From: Rhodococcus sp. IEGM 1381
GTDB taxonomy: Bacteria; Actinomycetota; Actinomycetes; Mycobacteriales; Mycobacteriaceae
Direction: 5' to 3'
NCBI RefSeq assembly: GCF_030056795.1
Contig: NZ_JASHKQ010000023.1
Location: 1-51,330, forward strand
DNA length: 51,330 nucleotides
The notes under the pieces are model-generated. The model saw only the letters and a list, made by a program, of their open reading frames with translations, was not told the DNA's origin and did no database searches. How positions within the stretch are numbered: position 1 is the first letter of the stretch; the number at the start of each line of letters is the position of its first letter. The translations under genes were made by a program, and so were the position numbers. Positions 1 to 8,703 of this stretch are shown one piece after another.

Positions 1-1071
1 ACCCTCGGAATCGTCGGACTGCCCAACGTCGGCAAGTCCACCCTCTTCAATGCACTGACCAACAACGATGTGCTGGCCGCGAACTATCCGTTCGCCACCA
101 TCGAGCCCAATGTCGGTGTGGTCGCGCTGCCGGATCCCCGGCTCGGGAAGCTGGCCGAGGTGTTCGGTTCGGAGAAGCTCGTGCCTGCGCTGGTGTCGTT
201 CGTCGACATTGCCGGCATCGTCAAGGGAGCATCCGAGGGCGCAGGTCTGGGCAACAAGTTCCTCGCCAACATCCGTGAGGCCGACGCCATCTGTCAGGTC
301 GTGCGTGTCTTCGCCGACGACGACGTGGTGCACGTCGACGGTCGCGTCGACCCGACCGCAGATATCGAGGTCATCGAAACCGAACTCGCGATCGCGGATC
401 TGCAGACGCTCGAGAAGGTCATCCCGCGCCTCGAGAAGGAGGTGCGGATCAAGAAGGATCGCAAGCCTGCACTCGACGCCGCGCTGGCAGCGCAGGCCGT
501 GCTGAACGAGGGCAAGACGCTGTTCTCGGCCAAGGCGAAGTTGGACTTCGAGCTGCTCGGTGAATTCCAGCTGCTCACCACCAAGCCCTTCCTGTACGTC
601 TTCAACGCAGACGAGTCGGTGCTGACCGACGACGCGAAAATCGGCGAACTGGCTCGCCTCGTCGCCCCCGCCGATGCCGTGTTCCTCGACGCAAAGATCG
701 AATCCGAGTTGCTCGAACTCGACAAGGAATCGGCGGCGGAACTGCTCGAATCCGTCGGACAAACCGAGCCCGGTCTCGACGCGCTCGCCCGCGCCGGCTT
801 CCACACCCTGGGCCTGCAGACCTACCTCACCGCAGGCCCGAAAGAGGCCCGTGCGTGGACAATTCACCGGGGTGACACCGCCCCGCAGGCAGCAGGCGTC
901 ATTCATACCGACTTCGAGCGCGGCTTCATCAAGGCCGAAATCGTTTCCTTCGACGACCTGGTTGCCGCAGGTTCCATGGCCTCGGCCAAGGCTGCCGGCA
1001 AGGTGCGCATCGAGGGCAAGGACTACGTCATGTCCGACGGCGATGTGGTGGAGTTCCGCTTCAACGTTTAA
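1..1071 (+). CDS. ychF: Redox-regulated ATPase/GTPase YchF (Obg family), 5' end cut by window
   Basis: Translation-associated P-loop NTPase of the Obg/YchF family; YchF binds ribosomes and prefers ATP in characterised members. The frame is open from base 1, so only a few N-terminal residues are missing. The P-loop GLPNVGKST is at about residues 6-14, followed by the switch region (NYPFATIEPNVG) and DIAGIVKGASEGAGLGNKF. A helical insertion follows, and a C-terminal TGS domain (from about GLQTYLTAGPKEARAW to the end, with HTDFERGFIKAE). The length and the complete C-terminus fit the family. It is convergent with the next gene, only 22 bp away. It corresponds to Rv1112 of M. tuberculosis. Identification is secure. 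Confidence 0.96.
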   Translation, partial: TLGIVGLPNVGKSTLFNALTNNDVLAANYPFATIEPNVGVVALPDPRLGKLAEVFGSEKLVPALVSFVDIAGIVKGASEGAGLGNKFLANIREADAICQVVRVFADDDVVHVDGRVDPTADIEVIETELAIADLQTLEKVIPRLEKEVRIKKDRKPALDAALAAQAVLNEGKTLFSAKAKLDFELLGEFQLLTTKPFLYVFNADESVLTDDAKIGELARLVAPADAVFLDAKIESELLELDKESAAELLESVGQTEPGLDALARAGFHTLGLQTYLTAGPKEARAWTIHRGDTAPQAAGVIHTDFERGFIKAEIVSFDDLVAAGSMASAKAAGKVRIEGKDYVMSDGDVVEFRFNV

Positions 1072-1093
1072 CGGCCTTAGTCGCGTTGATCGG

Positions 1094-1723
1094 CTACGGC
1101 CCAGGCGACCAGTAGCCGCCGCCTTCTGCGCCGTCAGAGACGCAGAACATGTCGAATCCATCCGGCGACACCGCGATGCCTCTGACAGTCGGATCGCATG
1201 CCGATCCTGCCTCCGCGTTGCCGTCGATGATCGGTGCGGACTGCACCCACCGCGCGCTGGTCGACCCTGCGTAGGTGCACTTTAGGAATGTGCCATCGGC
1301 GGAGGTGTCGTGATTGTCGGTGCTCGGGTCGCATGGCCCGTCCACTTTGGGCAGCGAGGCGACGGGTACCTCGGTCGCATCGACGGTGGTCTCCGCCGGA
1401 GGTAGAGCCGTCGTCGCGGACGGAACCGTCAACATCGCGGTGGCCGGTACCGAGTAAGGCGTGAATGTTTCGCTGGATGCCGAATTGCTCGGCGTGAGAG
1501 ATCCGAAGCCGTACAGGAAAGTCGCGACAACGAGCAGCTCGATCACCCCGATTGCCAAGCCAGCGAAAGCAATTCCTCTACCAGCAGGTCGCCAGAAGGC
1601 CAGGATCGCGAACACTATTGCGACGGGAAACAGCCCCAACAGAGCTGCCACCAGTGAGATCACGGCGTACGGGTTGACCGGTCCGGCGGCGCGGTCACCG
1701 CCTTTGGTGAGATCTACGGTCAT
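1094..1723 (-). CDS. DUF4190-like two-helix membrane protein with extracytoplasmic tail
   Basis: 209-aa protein. A short cytoplasmic N-terminus leads into two hydrophobic segments (about residues 20-45 and 50-72, AVISLVAALLGLFPVAIVFA and GIAFAGLAIGVIELLVVATF), the arrangement of DUF4190 proteins. A Ser/Thr/Pro-rich linker follows, then a folded C-terminal part with four Cys (CDPSTDN, FLKCTYAG, SACDPT, DMFCVSD) that could form disulfides outside the membrane. The C-terminal part resembles the extracytoplasmic domains of actinobacterial membrane or lipoproteins of unknown role. The start ATG is the first in frame. No function can be assigned. Confidence 0.75.
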   Translation of the reverse strand: MTVDLTKGGDRAAGPVNPYAVISLVAALLGLFPVAIVFAILAFWRPAGRGIAFAGLAIGVIELLVVATFLYGFGSLTPSNSASSETFTPYSVPATAMLTVPSATTALPPAETTVDATEVPVASLPKVDGPCDPSTDNHDTSADGTFLKCTYAGSTSARWVQSAPIIDGNAEAGSACDPTVRGIAVSPDGFDMFCVSDGAEGGGYWSPGP

Positions 1724-1861
1724 CGACTCGTTCCCCGTTCACGGTGCGGAAAGTCATTCGGTGCAAACGCTACAGCCATTGGCTGTGGGCACGAACCAGC
1801 CGTCGTCTGCATGGAGCATCGAAGTTGGCTACGCTCCGAATCAGACGATAGGAGAACGTAG

Positions 1862-2479
1862 ATGGGTCTGCAGGAACTCGAAACGTTGGTGCACCAAACG
1901 GCCACTGCTGGAGAACCTTTCGAGCGTGGAGCCGATGAGGCGGAGCAGAAATACCTGTCCTCGCTTGCGGCCCGGCGGGGTACGAAATTGATCTGTGAGG
2001 TCGGATTCAATGCCGGTTTCTCGAGCTGGGCTTTTCTGTCCGCGTCACCCGACGTGACCGTCGTATCCTTCGACTTGGCCGCGTATGCCTACAGTGACGC
2101 CGCGAAAGCCCATATCGACGAACACTTTCCGGGCCGCCACACCTTGATCCAGGGTGATTCGCACACCACCATCGCCGCGTACGCGAAGGAACATCCGGAG
2201 CAGCGATTCGATGTCATCTTCGTCGACGGCGACCATTCCGTGGAGGGTGCTCGCGCGGACCTAGACGACCTACGTGCGTTCGCTACCCCGGACACGGTCG
2301 TGATCATGGACGACATCACCCCGTGGCTCTGGTTCGGTGAAGGCCCGACCCAGGCCTGGCAGGAAGCAGTCGACGGGGGTCGAATTCTGCACACCAGCTA
2401 CTTCCGCGACGGCGAGCCCGTCGACGAGGTGGCGCCCCCTGCTGCTCGCGTTTGGGCAGAGGGTCGCTACCAGTTTTGA
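1862..2479 (+). CDS. Class I SAM-dependent methyltransferase (Methyltransf_24 type)
   Basis: 205 aa. The SAM-binding motif I is seen as LICEVGFNAGFSSWAFL (about residues 42-58), followed by an acidic strand end (VVSFDLAAY), a QGDS motif and FDVIFVDGDHSVEGARADLDDL, the motif set of the Methyltransf_24 family (O-methyltransferase-like). The MDDITPW segment near residue 145 is typical for metal-dependent or CmcI-like members. An AGGAG ribosome site lies 7 nt before the ATG. The gene is monocistronic, between a gene on the opposite strand and vapBC. The substrate is unknown. Confidence 0.8.
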   Translation: MGLQELETLVHQTATAGEPFERGADEAEQKYLSSLAARRGTKLICEVGFNAGFSSWAFLSASPDVTVVSFDLAAYAYSDAAKAHIDEHFPGRHTLIQGDSHTTIAAYAKEHPEQRFDVIFVDGDHSVEGARADLDDLRAFATPDTVVIMDDITPWLWFGEGPTQAWQEAVDGGRILHTSYFRDGEPVDEVAPPAARVWAEGRYQF

Positions 2480-2515
2480 CCACTTGCTGTCGAGGCGTTC
2501 TTCAACCTTCAGTCG

Positions 2516-2536
2516 AGTAGCACAAGAAGTGCTACT
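2516..2536. promoter_or_regulatory. Palindromic operator of the vapBC pair
   Basis: Perfect inverted repeat AGTAGCAC-AAGAA-GTGCTACT just ahead of the antitoxin gene. It overlaps a likely -10 element (TACTTT, 2533-2538) six bases before the antitoxin ATG. This is the position expected for autorepression by the VapB-VapC complex. Confidence 0.65.
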
Positions 2537-2544
2537 TTGGTGTG

Positions 2545-2808
2545 ATGGAGAGAATCGGAGTCCGCGAGCTTCGCCAACACGCAAGCAGATATTTGGCGCG
2601 CGTGAAGGCCGGCGAAACCGTAGAGGTCACCGATCGTGGTGAGCTGGTAGCGCTCCTGGTACCACCCGAACCTGGGCGTAGTGCTGTAGAGCGTCTCGCT
2701 GCCGAGGGGCGACTGACGGCCGCAACGCTGCCCGTCCGCTTCCCGAACCGTGTGCGTACCGAGACTCCCACGCAGTCCATGCTCGACGAGATGCGTGAAG
2801 ACCGGTGA
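2545..2808 (+). CDS. vapB: Type II antitoxin, VapB/Phd (prevent-host-death) family
   Basis: About 87 aa. The N-terminal Phd/YefM-type DNA-binding part reads IGVRELRQHASRYLARVKAGETVEVTDRG, the hallmark of the family. The C-terminal part is variable and would wrap the toxin. An in-frame GTG lies one codon upstream (2542). No Shine-Dalgarno is visible and a -10-like TACTTT ends six bases before the ATG, so a leaderless mRNA is likely. The stop overlaps the VapC start by 4 bp (GTGA), so the two genes are translationally coupled. VapB should neutralise VapC and repress the operon through the inverted repeat at 2516-2536. Confidence 0.88.
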   Translation: MERIGVRELRQHASRYLARVKAGETVEVTDRGELVALLVPPEPGRSAVERLAAEGRLTAATLPVRFPNRVRTETPTQSMLDEMREDR

Positions 2809-3197
2809 TCTATTTGGACTCTTCCGCTGTGCTGAAATTGATTTTCGATGAGGCGGAGAGCGACGGACTGCAGACTTGGCTGACTGAGCGGGCAGGGGTG
2901 CCCTGGGCCAGTAGCGAACTCGCGAAGGTGGAAGTGGTGCGGGCGGCGCGGCGATATGCACCGAATTCGGTGGACACAGCGCGGGCATTGGTTGCGCAGC
3001 TGAACCTGGTGCCGATCACAGGTGGCATGGCCGATCGAGCAGCCGGTGTCGGTGACCCGACGCTGCGCACCCTCGACGCGATCCATCTGGCCAGTGCGTT
3101 GTCGATTCAAGACGAACTCACAGCCTTCGTCGCCTACGAACACCGCCTTGCTTCTGCGGCACATGCGCACGGGCTTGTCGTCGATGCGCCTCGCTGA
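2805..3197 (+). CDS. vapC: Type II toxin, VapC-family PIN-domain ribonuclease
   Basis: 130-aa PIN domain. VapC toxins cleave tRNA or rRNA with Mg2+ bound by a cluster of acidic residues. Visible here: Asp4 in MIYLDSSAVLKL, Glu in LAKVEVVRA (about residue 44), and Asp in LRTLDAIHLASAL (about residue 91). The fourth acidic position, usually Asp in a 'Y-D-x-R-L' motif, is Glu here (VAYEHRLASAA). The GTG start overlaps the antitoxin stop by 4 bp. Target RNA unknown. Confidence 0.88.
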   Translation: MIYLDSSAVLKLIFDEAESDGLQTWLTERAGVPWASSELAKVEVVRAARRYAPNSVDTARALVAQLNLVPITGGMADRAAGVGDPTLRTLDAIHLASALSIQDELTAFVAYEHRLASAAHAHGLVVDAPR

Positions 3198-3294
3198 CGC
3201 TGCCTTGCCCTGCGGCAACAAACGTTTGCCCACAAATTGTTCGGGTGCCTACCTGTGACGGTGGGCAGATGGATAGTTCGTGGGCAAACGCCGG

Positions 3295-4467
3295 CTACTT
3301 CTTCCCCCGCAACCTCTTCTCCAACGGCGTCGGGAAGGACGGGACCACCGAAGTTCCGTCGAACAGGTTGGTGAGTCGGTCGGCCTCTGCCGCAACGGCT
3401 TTCGACACCGTCGAGCCGACGTCTTCCAAAAATTCGGTCACCACCGCCCCGGCCGAAGTCACGGCCCACCCGCCGACTATGCGACCCCCGGACCAGATGG
3501 TCGGACCGATGTTGCCGAAGGTATCGAACAGCGGTGCCTTGTGTTCGCCGAGATACCAGGAGCGGTGTTTCCATCCCATCGGCGTGGGATCGAGTGCAGG
3601 CAGCAGCAATACGCTCGTCCCAGCTGGCTTGTCGAAGGTAGTGCCGGTCAACATGATTCCTTCGCCCTCGGTCAGCTCGACCGCCACGGTGTCGAGGCCC
3701 GAAACCGCACCACGAGTCTGTGTCTTGTTCCAGCCCGTCCACCATTGCAGGTCGTCGAGCGTCGCCGGTCCGAATACTTCGAGCCAGCGTCGGGCAAGTT
3801 CGGCGCGTGCCTCGGCTTCGTCGAGATCGGGAATCCCGTCCGGCCACCAATGATCGATAGGTGCCCACGCATGCCGTCGAGAAGTCCATGCTCCCCGCGG
3901 CTCCACGCGAACCAGTTTGCCCTCGGCGGCCATCATCACCAGCACCTCGGAGGTGACGTATCGCCTGACGTCGTACACCTTGTCGGTGGTCGGTAGCAGC
4001 GCGGTCTTGAGGCCGGGGACCACAGCCGACAGCTCCGCCCCGGTGGCGGTGCCCATCGAGCGCAACGCCGCCTCGGTCTCTTGTTCCGTTGCTGCAAGCC
4101 AGGATTCGACGTTATCGAGCACCGGTTCGGTGGGTAGCGTGGAGACTTGTTTGAGCAAGCGCGCCCGCATCGTGCGCGCAACCCCGAGACTCGCGGCGGC
4201 ATGAATCATCGGGACGTCGTCGTGATCGACGACGAACATCGTGCGCCGCATCGCCATCAGGCGGACCAGGCTCCGACGTTCGTACATCGCGTCGCGAATA
4301 TCGGAAAGTCCCAGCGATCGAGCACGCGCCAACACCGAGAGATACACCGTCGCCGGGTCGGTGGCATGCAATGCGAGCACTGACGACACAACGTCGTCGG
4401 CAGTCGAGGCACGGGAGAAGTGCTGCGCGACGAGCCGGTGTCGCCGCTGGGCATCGGTGATCTTCAC
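3295..4467 (-). CDS. Winged-helix DNA-binding domain protein (HTH_42 / DUF1006 type)
   Basis: About 390 aa. The pattern fits the HTH_42 family: an N-terminal AQRRHRLVAQHF segment, LALHATDPATVYLSVLAR, RRTMFVVDHDDVPMIH, and in the C-terminal half GPATLDDLQWWTGW and LLPALDPTPMGWKHR. Some relatives (AlkX/YcaQ) bind DNA or unhook crosslinks; a DNA-repair role here is only a possibility. The GTG at 4467 (KITDAQRR) was chosen because it avoids overlap with the upstream gene, which ends at 4472. In-frame ATGs at 4488 and 4506 would overlap it. The gene probably shares a transcript with the phosphoesterase. Confidence 0.8.
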   Translation of the reverse strand: MKITDAQRRHRLVAQHFSRASTADDVVSSVLALHATDPATVYLSVLARARSLGLSDIRDAMYERRSLVRLMAMRRTMFVVDHDDVPMIHAAASLGVARTMRARLLKQVSTLPTEPVLDNVESWLAATEQETEAALRSMGTATGAELSAVVPGLKTALLPTTDKVYDVRRYVTSEVLVMMAAEGKLVRVEPRGAWTSRRHAWAPIDHWWPDGIPDLDEAEARAELARRWLEVFGPATLDDLQWWTGWNKTQTRGAVSGLDTVAVELTEGEGIMLTGTTFDKPAGTSVLLLPALDPTPMGWKHRSWYLGEHKAPLFDTFGNIGPTIWSGGRIVGGWAVTSAGAVVTEFLEDVGSTVSKAVAAEADRLTNLFDGTSVVPSFPTPLEKRLRGKK

Positions 4468-4471
4468 GCGA

Positions 4472-5245
4472 TCAGTGTGACGCTCCATCCGGTCTCGAGT
4501 CGACATAACCGGTGAGGAGGGCGTCGGCGATGGCGCTCATGCCGTGTGCGCGGGCATCGGCGGCAGCAGCGACGTGGTCGTACTGGACCAGCTCGAAAGA
4601 CGCAGTCCAGCTGCCTCTGCCGTGATCGTCGAGTATCGCGTAGCGCGCATGCGGCGACCCGGATTCCATGACGTGCGGGTAGGGCTGATCGTCGTCGTAC
4701 GCGGGGATTCCGACGCTGCCCGGGTTGACCACGAGTGTGCCGCTGGGAAGAGTCCACCGGCGCTGCAGGTGGGTGTGCCCGCAGGCGATGACAGATCGGT
4801 CCATGAAACCTGCTGCCCGATCGAGGATTTCGGCTTCGGTGGCCTCACGAGAGCCGTCGGGGTCCACCGAGTGCAGGAAATATTGCTGATCATCGGTGGG
4901 AGTTCCGTGCACTGTAAGGATTCCGTGATCCAGCTCGAGTGAGAACGGGAGCGAGCCCAGCCACTGCAGATGCTCGTCGTCGAGTTGATCGTGGGCGTGC
5001 CGATCCCAACTACCCATGGACTCGGGATCCTGCTCGAGCAGATAGCGATCGTGATTTCCGGCGATGGTGGGAAAGTTCAGCGACATCAGCCGGTCCGCAG
5101 TCCGACGCGGATGCAGTCCGCCGGACAGCAGATCGCCGAGGTTCACCACCGAGTCGACGCGTTGCCGTTCGATGTCGTCGAGGACGGCGTCGAGCGCCGC
5201 GATGTTGCCGTGGATATCGGCTATGAGAGCTACCCGCACAATCAC
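4472..5245 (-). CDS. Metallophosphoesterase (calcineurin-like, YfcE/MJ0936 type)
   Basis: About 257 aa. Metal-binding motifs of the calcineurin-like fold are present in order: ADIHGN near the N-terminus, NLGDLLSGG, AGNHDRYLL, then CGHTHLQRRW and the following NPGSVG motif. It should be a cytoplasmic dinuclear-metal phosphodiesterase or phosphatase of unknown substrate. The frame is open further upstream to 5344, but the conserved fold begins at VRVALIADIHGN, so a GTG at 5245 or 5239 is the likely start. It lies just upstream of the winged-helix gene. Confidence 0.85.
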   Translation of the reverse strand: MIVRVALIADIHGNIAALDAVLDDIERQRVDSVVNLGDLLSGGLHPRRTADRLMSLNFPTIAGNHDRYLLEQDPESMGSWDRHAHDQLDDEHLQWLGSLPFSLELDHGILTVHGTPTDDQQYFLHSVDPDGSREATEAEILDRAAGFMDRSVIACGHTHLQRRWTLPSGTLVVNPGSVGIPAYDDDQPYPHVMESGSPHARYAILDDHGRGSWTASFELVQYDHVAAAADARAHGMSAIADALLTGYVDSRPDGASH

Positions 5246-5409
5246 AGGATCGCAGCGTGGGCATTCGACTGCAACACGGCAGCCCTCGGCGAGCGTTGGA
5301 GGTCTCGCCCTCGGATCTCCGCCGTCGGTGGGTGATATCTCCATAGACCCACGTCCGATAGGTCCATAATGTGGTTCAGGTCACTTTCGCTCCAAGGAAA
5401 GCCGAGCCC

Positions 5410-6753
5410 ATGCCTGCCGTCACGTCGAAGCCCGAGATCGAAACGAGGGTGGTCAAGAAGGTCGCCCGACGCATCATCCCGTTTCTCGGGTTGGCCTACT
5501 TCGTCAACTATCTCGACCGCACCAACATCGGTCTCGCCAAGCTGACCATGAGCGACGAATTGGGCCTCACCGAAACGATGTTCGGCCTGGCGTCGGGACT
5601 GTTCTTCATCGGGTACCTGCTGTTCGAGGTGCCCAGTAACCTGGCGCTGCACAAATTCGGTGCCAGACGGTGGATCGCTCGCATCATGGTGTCGTGGGGA
5701 ATCGTTGCCGCTGCCATGGCATTCGTGCCGACAGCAGGGTGGCTGTACGGGCTGCGAGTGCTACTCGGTATCGCCGAGGCCGGCTTCTTCCCCGGCGTGC
5801 TGCTGTACATGACGATGTGGTTTCCGCGCGCCTACCGAGTCCGGTTGATGGGCCTGTTCATGCTGGCACTACCGGTGTCGTCGGCGCTCGGTGCGCCCCT
5901 GTCGAGCGCGATCATTCAGTACATGGACGGGCTGTTCGGACTGTCGGGTTGGCGGGTGATGTTCCTCCTCGAGGGCATTCCGGCGATCCTGCTCGGAGTG
6001 GTGACCTGGTTCTATCTCACGGATCGGCCCTCGCAGGCGAAGTGGCTCAGTGCCGACGAGAAGGCCTGGCTCACCGCGGAATTGGAGTCTGAGGATGCCG
6101 TCAAGGGTGGGCACATCAGCGGCTCGGTGAAGCGTGCTCTCGGTGACGTCCGGGTCTGGATGCTCGGCTTGGTGTATTTCGGCATCACCTACGGTCTCTA
6201 CTCCCTGAGTTTCTTCCTGCCCAGCATCGTCGCGGGATTCAAGCAGACGTTCGACACCGACTTCTCGCTCGTGACAACGGGACTCATCGTGGCCGTGCCG
6301 TTCGCAGTGGGCGCAGTGGCAATGGTGCTCTGGAGTCGACACTCGGACCGGACGGGCGAGCGCACCTGGCATGTCGCGATCCCCACCCTGATCGGTGCGA
6401 TATCCATTCCGTTTGCGCTGTATATGGATTCACCGTTCACCACCATGATCGCGGTGACGGTCAATGCCGTCGGCGTGTTCTGTGCGCTTCCCGTGTTCTG
6501 GTACCTGCCCAGTACGTTCCTCACCGGAGCGGGGGCAGCCGCCGGAATCGCGATCATCAACTCGGTCGGCAACACCTCGGGCTTCGGTGCCCCCTATGTG
6601 ACGGGGTGGCTGCTCGACGCTACCGGCAACGCCAAGGCCGGTTTGTGGGTAGTCGGCGGTGTCATGCTCATGGCGGTTGTACTGGTGATCGCTCTGCGCA
6701 GCCGAATGGGAGTGCGCTCCGAGAGCAACACGGAAGTGCCGGTAGCGCACTGA
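5410..6753 (+). CDS. MFS transporter, anion:cation symporter (ACS) family
   Basis: 447 aa with about 12 hydrophobic helices. The N-terminus reads RRIIPFLGLAYFVNYLDRTNIGLAKLTM, the signature of the ACS family (phthalate, glucarate and other organic anion symporters). FEVPSNLALHKFGARRWIARIM follows, matching the MFS motif A region. The ATG at 5410 is preferred over the GTG at 5371 because AAGGAAA lies about 8 nt before it. The substrate is probably a small organic acid taken up with protons. No catabolic genes adjoin it, so the substrate cannot be narrowed. Confidence 0.88.
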   Translation: MPAVTSKPEIETRVVKKVARRIIPFLGLAYFVNYLDRTNIGLAKLTMSDELGLTETMFGLASGLFFIGYLLFEVPSNLALHKFGARRWIARIMVSWGIVAAAMAFVPTAGWLYGLRVLLGIAEAGFFPGVLLYMTMWFPRAYRVRLMGLFMLALPVSSALGAPLSSAIIQYMDGLFGLSGWRVMFLLEGIPAILLGVVTWFYLTDRPSQAKWLSADEKAWLTAELESEDAVKGGHISGSVKRALGDVRVWMLGLVYFGITYGLYSLSFFLPSIVAGFKQTFDTDFSLVTTGLIVAVPFAVGAVAMVLWSRHSDRTGERTWHVAIPTLIGAISIPFALYMDSPFTTMIAVTVNAVGVFCALPVFWYLPSTFLTGAGAAAGIAIINSVGNTSGFGAPYVTGWLLDATGNAKAGLWVVGGVMLMAVVLVIALRSRMGVRSESNTEVPVAH

Positions 6754-6837
6754 CTAACGGCTGCGTAGTCACGGAGCGGAGTATTTGCACGGAACAGGAT
6801 CCAGCTATTGCGCCCGAACACCGGACATACTCGACGG

Positions 6838-7476
6838 ATGACAAGTCGTGGGCGGGTCCGGAGCTGGGAGATTCTCGGCATGCAGGGCGTGATCGATTCT
6901 GAGGACACACCGGGCGGAAGTTGGACGCCGTCGGTATCGGTCGCTGTTCACGGACCTCCTGTTCTGACTCCGGGCGAGGAGGTGGAGTTCGAGTGGCAGC
7001 ACCAGGCAGAACCTCTGTACGGGCATAGCTTCTTCACAGTTCGCGCGTGGCCCCTGGGTACCGAGCCGGTCGCACAGTCGGATCGCCCGACATCCGGTGC
7101 TTGGAATATTGCCCCTGACGGCACCGTCACCGAAGTGACAGATCTGGATTGGGAAGAACCGATTCGGGTTGGAACGTGGTCTGTCGGCGTGGTGTCCGTG
7201 TGGAACGGCGAAGAGAGTTGGGGTGTCATCGATTCCGAGGACACTCCGGGTGGGTGCTGGACTTTCTTCAGTGCCCTTCATCCAGACGAAGTCATCAACT
7301 CTCGATCGGTGGGAGGTTTCAGCATCGGTGGAGGTGTCTCCGACCTCGACGTAGGCGAACAGGTCGACTTCGAGTGGGAGCCCGCCATCGATCAGGACGG
7401 GTATCGGTTTCGTGCGATCAAGGTCCGACCGCGTCGGGAGATTCCGCCGTGGCGGGTCGAGCGATTCGAAGGCTGA
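6838..7476 (+). CDS. Protein with two tandem degenerate cold-shock-like domains
   Basis: 212 aa. Two repeats share a cold-shock-like frame: RGRVRSWEILGMQGVIDSED (residues about 4-23) ending in EVEFEWQH and a TVRAWPLG strand, and VGVVSVWNGEESWGVIDSED (about residues 119-138) ending in QVDFEWEP and FRAIKVRP. The order G-V-V-x-x-W-x-x-x-x-x-W-G-V-I, an aromatic/F-S segment, a 'V-G-E-x-V-x-F' strand and a final 'A-x-K-V' strand is that of cold-shock OB folds. The usual RNP motifs (KGFGFI, VFVHF) are heavily altered. Nucleic-acid binding is therefore uncertain. A -10-like CATACT lies six bases before the ATG, suggesting a leaderless mRNA. Confidence 0.65.
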   Translation: MTSRGRVRSWEILGMQGVIDSEDTPGGSWTPSVSVAVHGPPVLTPGEEVEFEWQHQAEPLYGHSFFTVRAWPLGTEPVAQSDRPTSGAWNIAPDGTVTEVTDLDWEEPIRVGTWSVGVVSVWNGEESWGVIDSEDTPGGCWTFFSALHPDEVINSRSVGGFSIGGGVSDLDVGEQVDFEWEPAIDQDGYRFRAIKVRPRREIPPWRVERFEG

Positions 7477-7507
7477 GCGGTTTGCACCCGCACGGGCGGT
7501 TGTCGAG

Positions 7508-7524
7508 GGGCGATGTCATCGCCC
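7508..7524. terminator. Weak hairpin between convergent genes
   Basis: GGGCGAT-GTC-ATCGCCC, 7-bp stem, lies between the stops of the tandem cold-shock-like gene and the convergent membrane protein gene. There is no U-tract, so intrinsic termination would be weak. Confidence 0.35.
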
Positions 7525-7535
7525 GCTTCGATGCG

Positions 7536-7946
7536 TCACGAGAACTTTCTGGCTCCGCCATCTGGGGCAGTTCGTTGGAACATGGCTGTTGCGGATCCGA
7601 TGACCGCCATAGGAAGAGCGAGAACAAGCAAGTTCCAGTAGGAGTCATGTGTCACGGCCGCGATTCCGGCGATGAACAGTACAACGAGGGTGGTGACGGC
7701 AAACCAGGAAACCCACTGACGCAGTGCTATCGCGGCCACCGCAGGTGGCGTGGCAAGCAACAGCCCGACGGCAACCAGAGGCCACACCCCAAGCACGTCG
7801 ATGGCTCGGTCATCGCAGTGGTAGGAACCGCCCTCGCCGATCTTGGAGCACGCCATCGACACGTCGAACATTGTCAGCGACAACCCGTTCCATGCGGTGA
7901 AAGCCAACGCGGCTACGGCGAGGGCCCACCACACCGATCGCAACAT
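7536..7946 (-). CDS. Hypothetical four-helix membrane protein
   Basis: 136 aa, not recognised. Hydrophobic segments are at about residues 4-28, 52-72, 78-98 and 104-124. The first external loop carries two Cys (MACSKIGEGGSYHCDD), which could form a disulfide. The start is the first ATG of the frame. The gene is convergent with the cold-shock-like gene and no functional link is apparent. Confidence 0.6.
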   Translation of the reverse strand: MLRSVWWALAVAALAFTAWNGLSLTMFDVSMACSKIGEGGSYHCDDRAIDVLGVWPLVAVGLLLATPPAVAAIALRQWVSWFAVTTLVVLFIAGIAAVTHDSYWNLLVLALPMAVIGSATAMFQRTAPDGGARKFS

Positions 7947-8287
7947 GCCCGCAGCTTAGTCTCCGGACGTGGACGGACGGCAATGTCAACGCGCGTATGC
8001 CTCGTATCCGAGTGGCCCACGAACAGTGAGGTCCGACCAATCGCGGTCCGCGGTGAGTAACCACTGAGCTGGGGAAGCATCGGTGCACGGTCGAACGGTC
8101 ATGAGGCGATGGTTTCACAAGCCGAAGCGATCCCGGACAAGTGAACGATAAGGCCCCTCTGCATGTGATTCGAGGCCTCCGACCACGACGTGGAATGTAG
8201 GTTGTTGACGTGCTCAGCTCGAAGAGAAGCGAGCTGCTCATTGGTTCAGTTCGAGGTCGTCGCTGTTCATGTTGTAAGGAAGCGTTT
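7947..8287. other. 340-bp stretch without a supported gene
   Basis: A minus-strand frame runs through 7810-8241, but it has no recognisable protein features and overlaps the membrane protein gene. The 3' part probably carries the promoter of the gene at 8288. No repeats, RNA gene or mobile element was seen. Confidence 0.4.
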
Positions 8288-8692
8288 TTGAGAAGAGTCC
8301 GCCAGCTTTTTCGCCATCCGATCAGCTGGATTGTCTGTGCACTCGTATCGGCTGCGTTCGCCGTCTTCGCGCGATCCAGTTTTACTGACCAAAGTCACTG
8401 GGAAGTACTACTGCAATGGCATCAGGGGCCACCGTTGGTTGCGCTGATCCTTGTTGGTTCGATCAGCGAGATACTTTTCTCGAACGGCCGGATGCGTCGA
8501 AAAAGGGCATTAATTCTGTTGCCAGTGGCGATCTTTCAGCTGCACTATGTGCTGCTGTTTTTTTACGCCCCGGATCCGACATGGTTACCGGGTATCGCTA
8601 GCGCCGCGCTGATCCTGGTGGCTGCTGTGGTTGCGCTCGAGAAACACGGCCCCGAAATCTCGTCTGAATCTTCGTTGTCGACAGGGCGGTAA
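8288..8692 (+). CDS. Hypothetical membrane protein, TTG start
   Basis: About 134 aa, not recognised. Four hydrophobic stretches (starting near ISWIVCALVSAAFAV, LVALILVGSISEIL, ILLPVAIFQLHYVLLFFY and GIASAALILVAAVVAL) suggest an integral membrane protein. The TTG at 8288 is chosen because AAGGAA sits six bases ahead of it. The frame extends upstream to 8210, but that part is Cys/Arg-rich and unlike coding sequence. The gene is less GC-rich than its neighbours (runs such as TTTTTTTACG and ATTAATTCTG), hinting at acquisition. Confidence 0.55.
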   Translation: MRRVRQLFRHPISWIVCALVSAAFAVFARSSFTDQSHWEVLLQWHQGPPLVALILVGSISEILFSNGRMRRKRALILLPVAIFQLHYVLLFFYAPDPTWLPGIASAALILVAAVVALEKHGPEISSESSLSTGR

Positions 8693-8703
8693 CGCCTGTC
8701 CCT

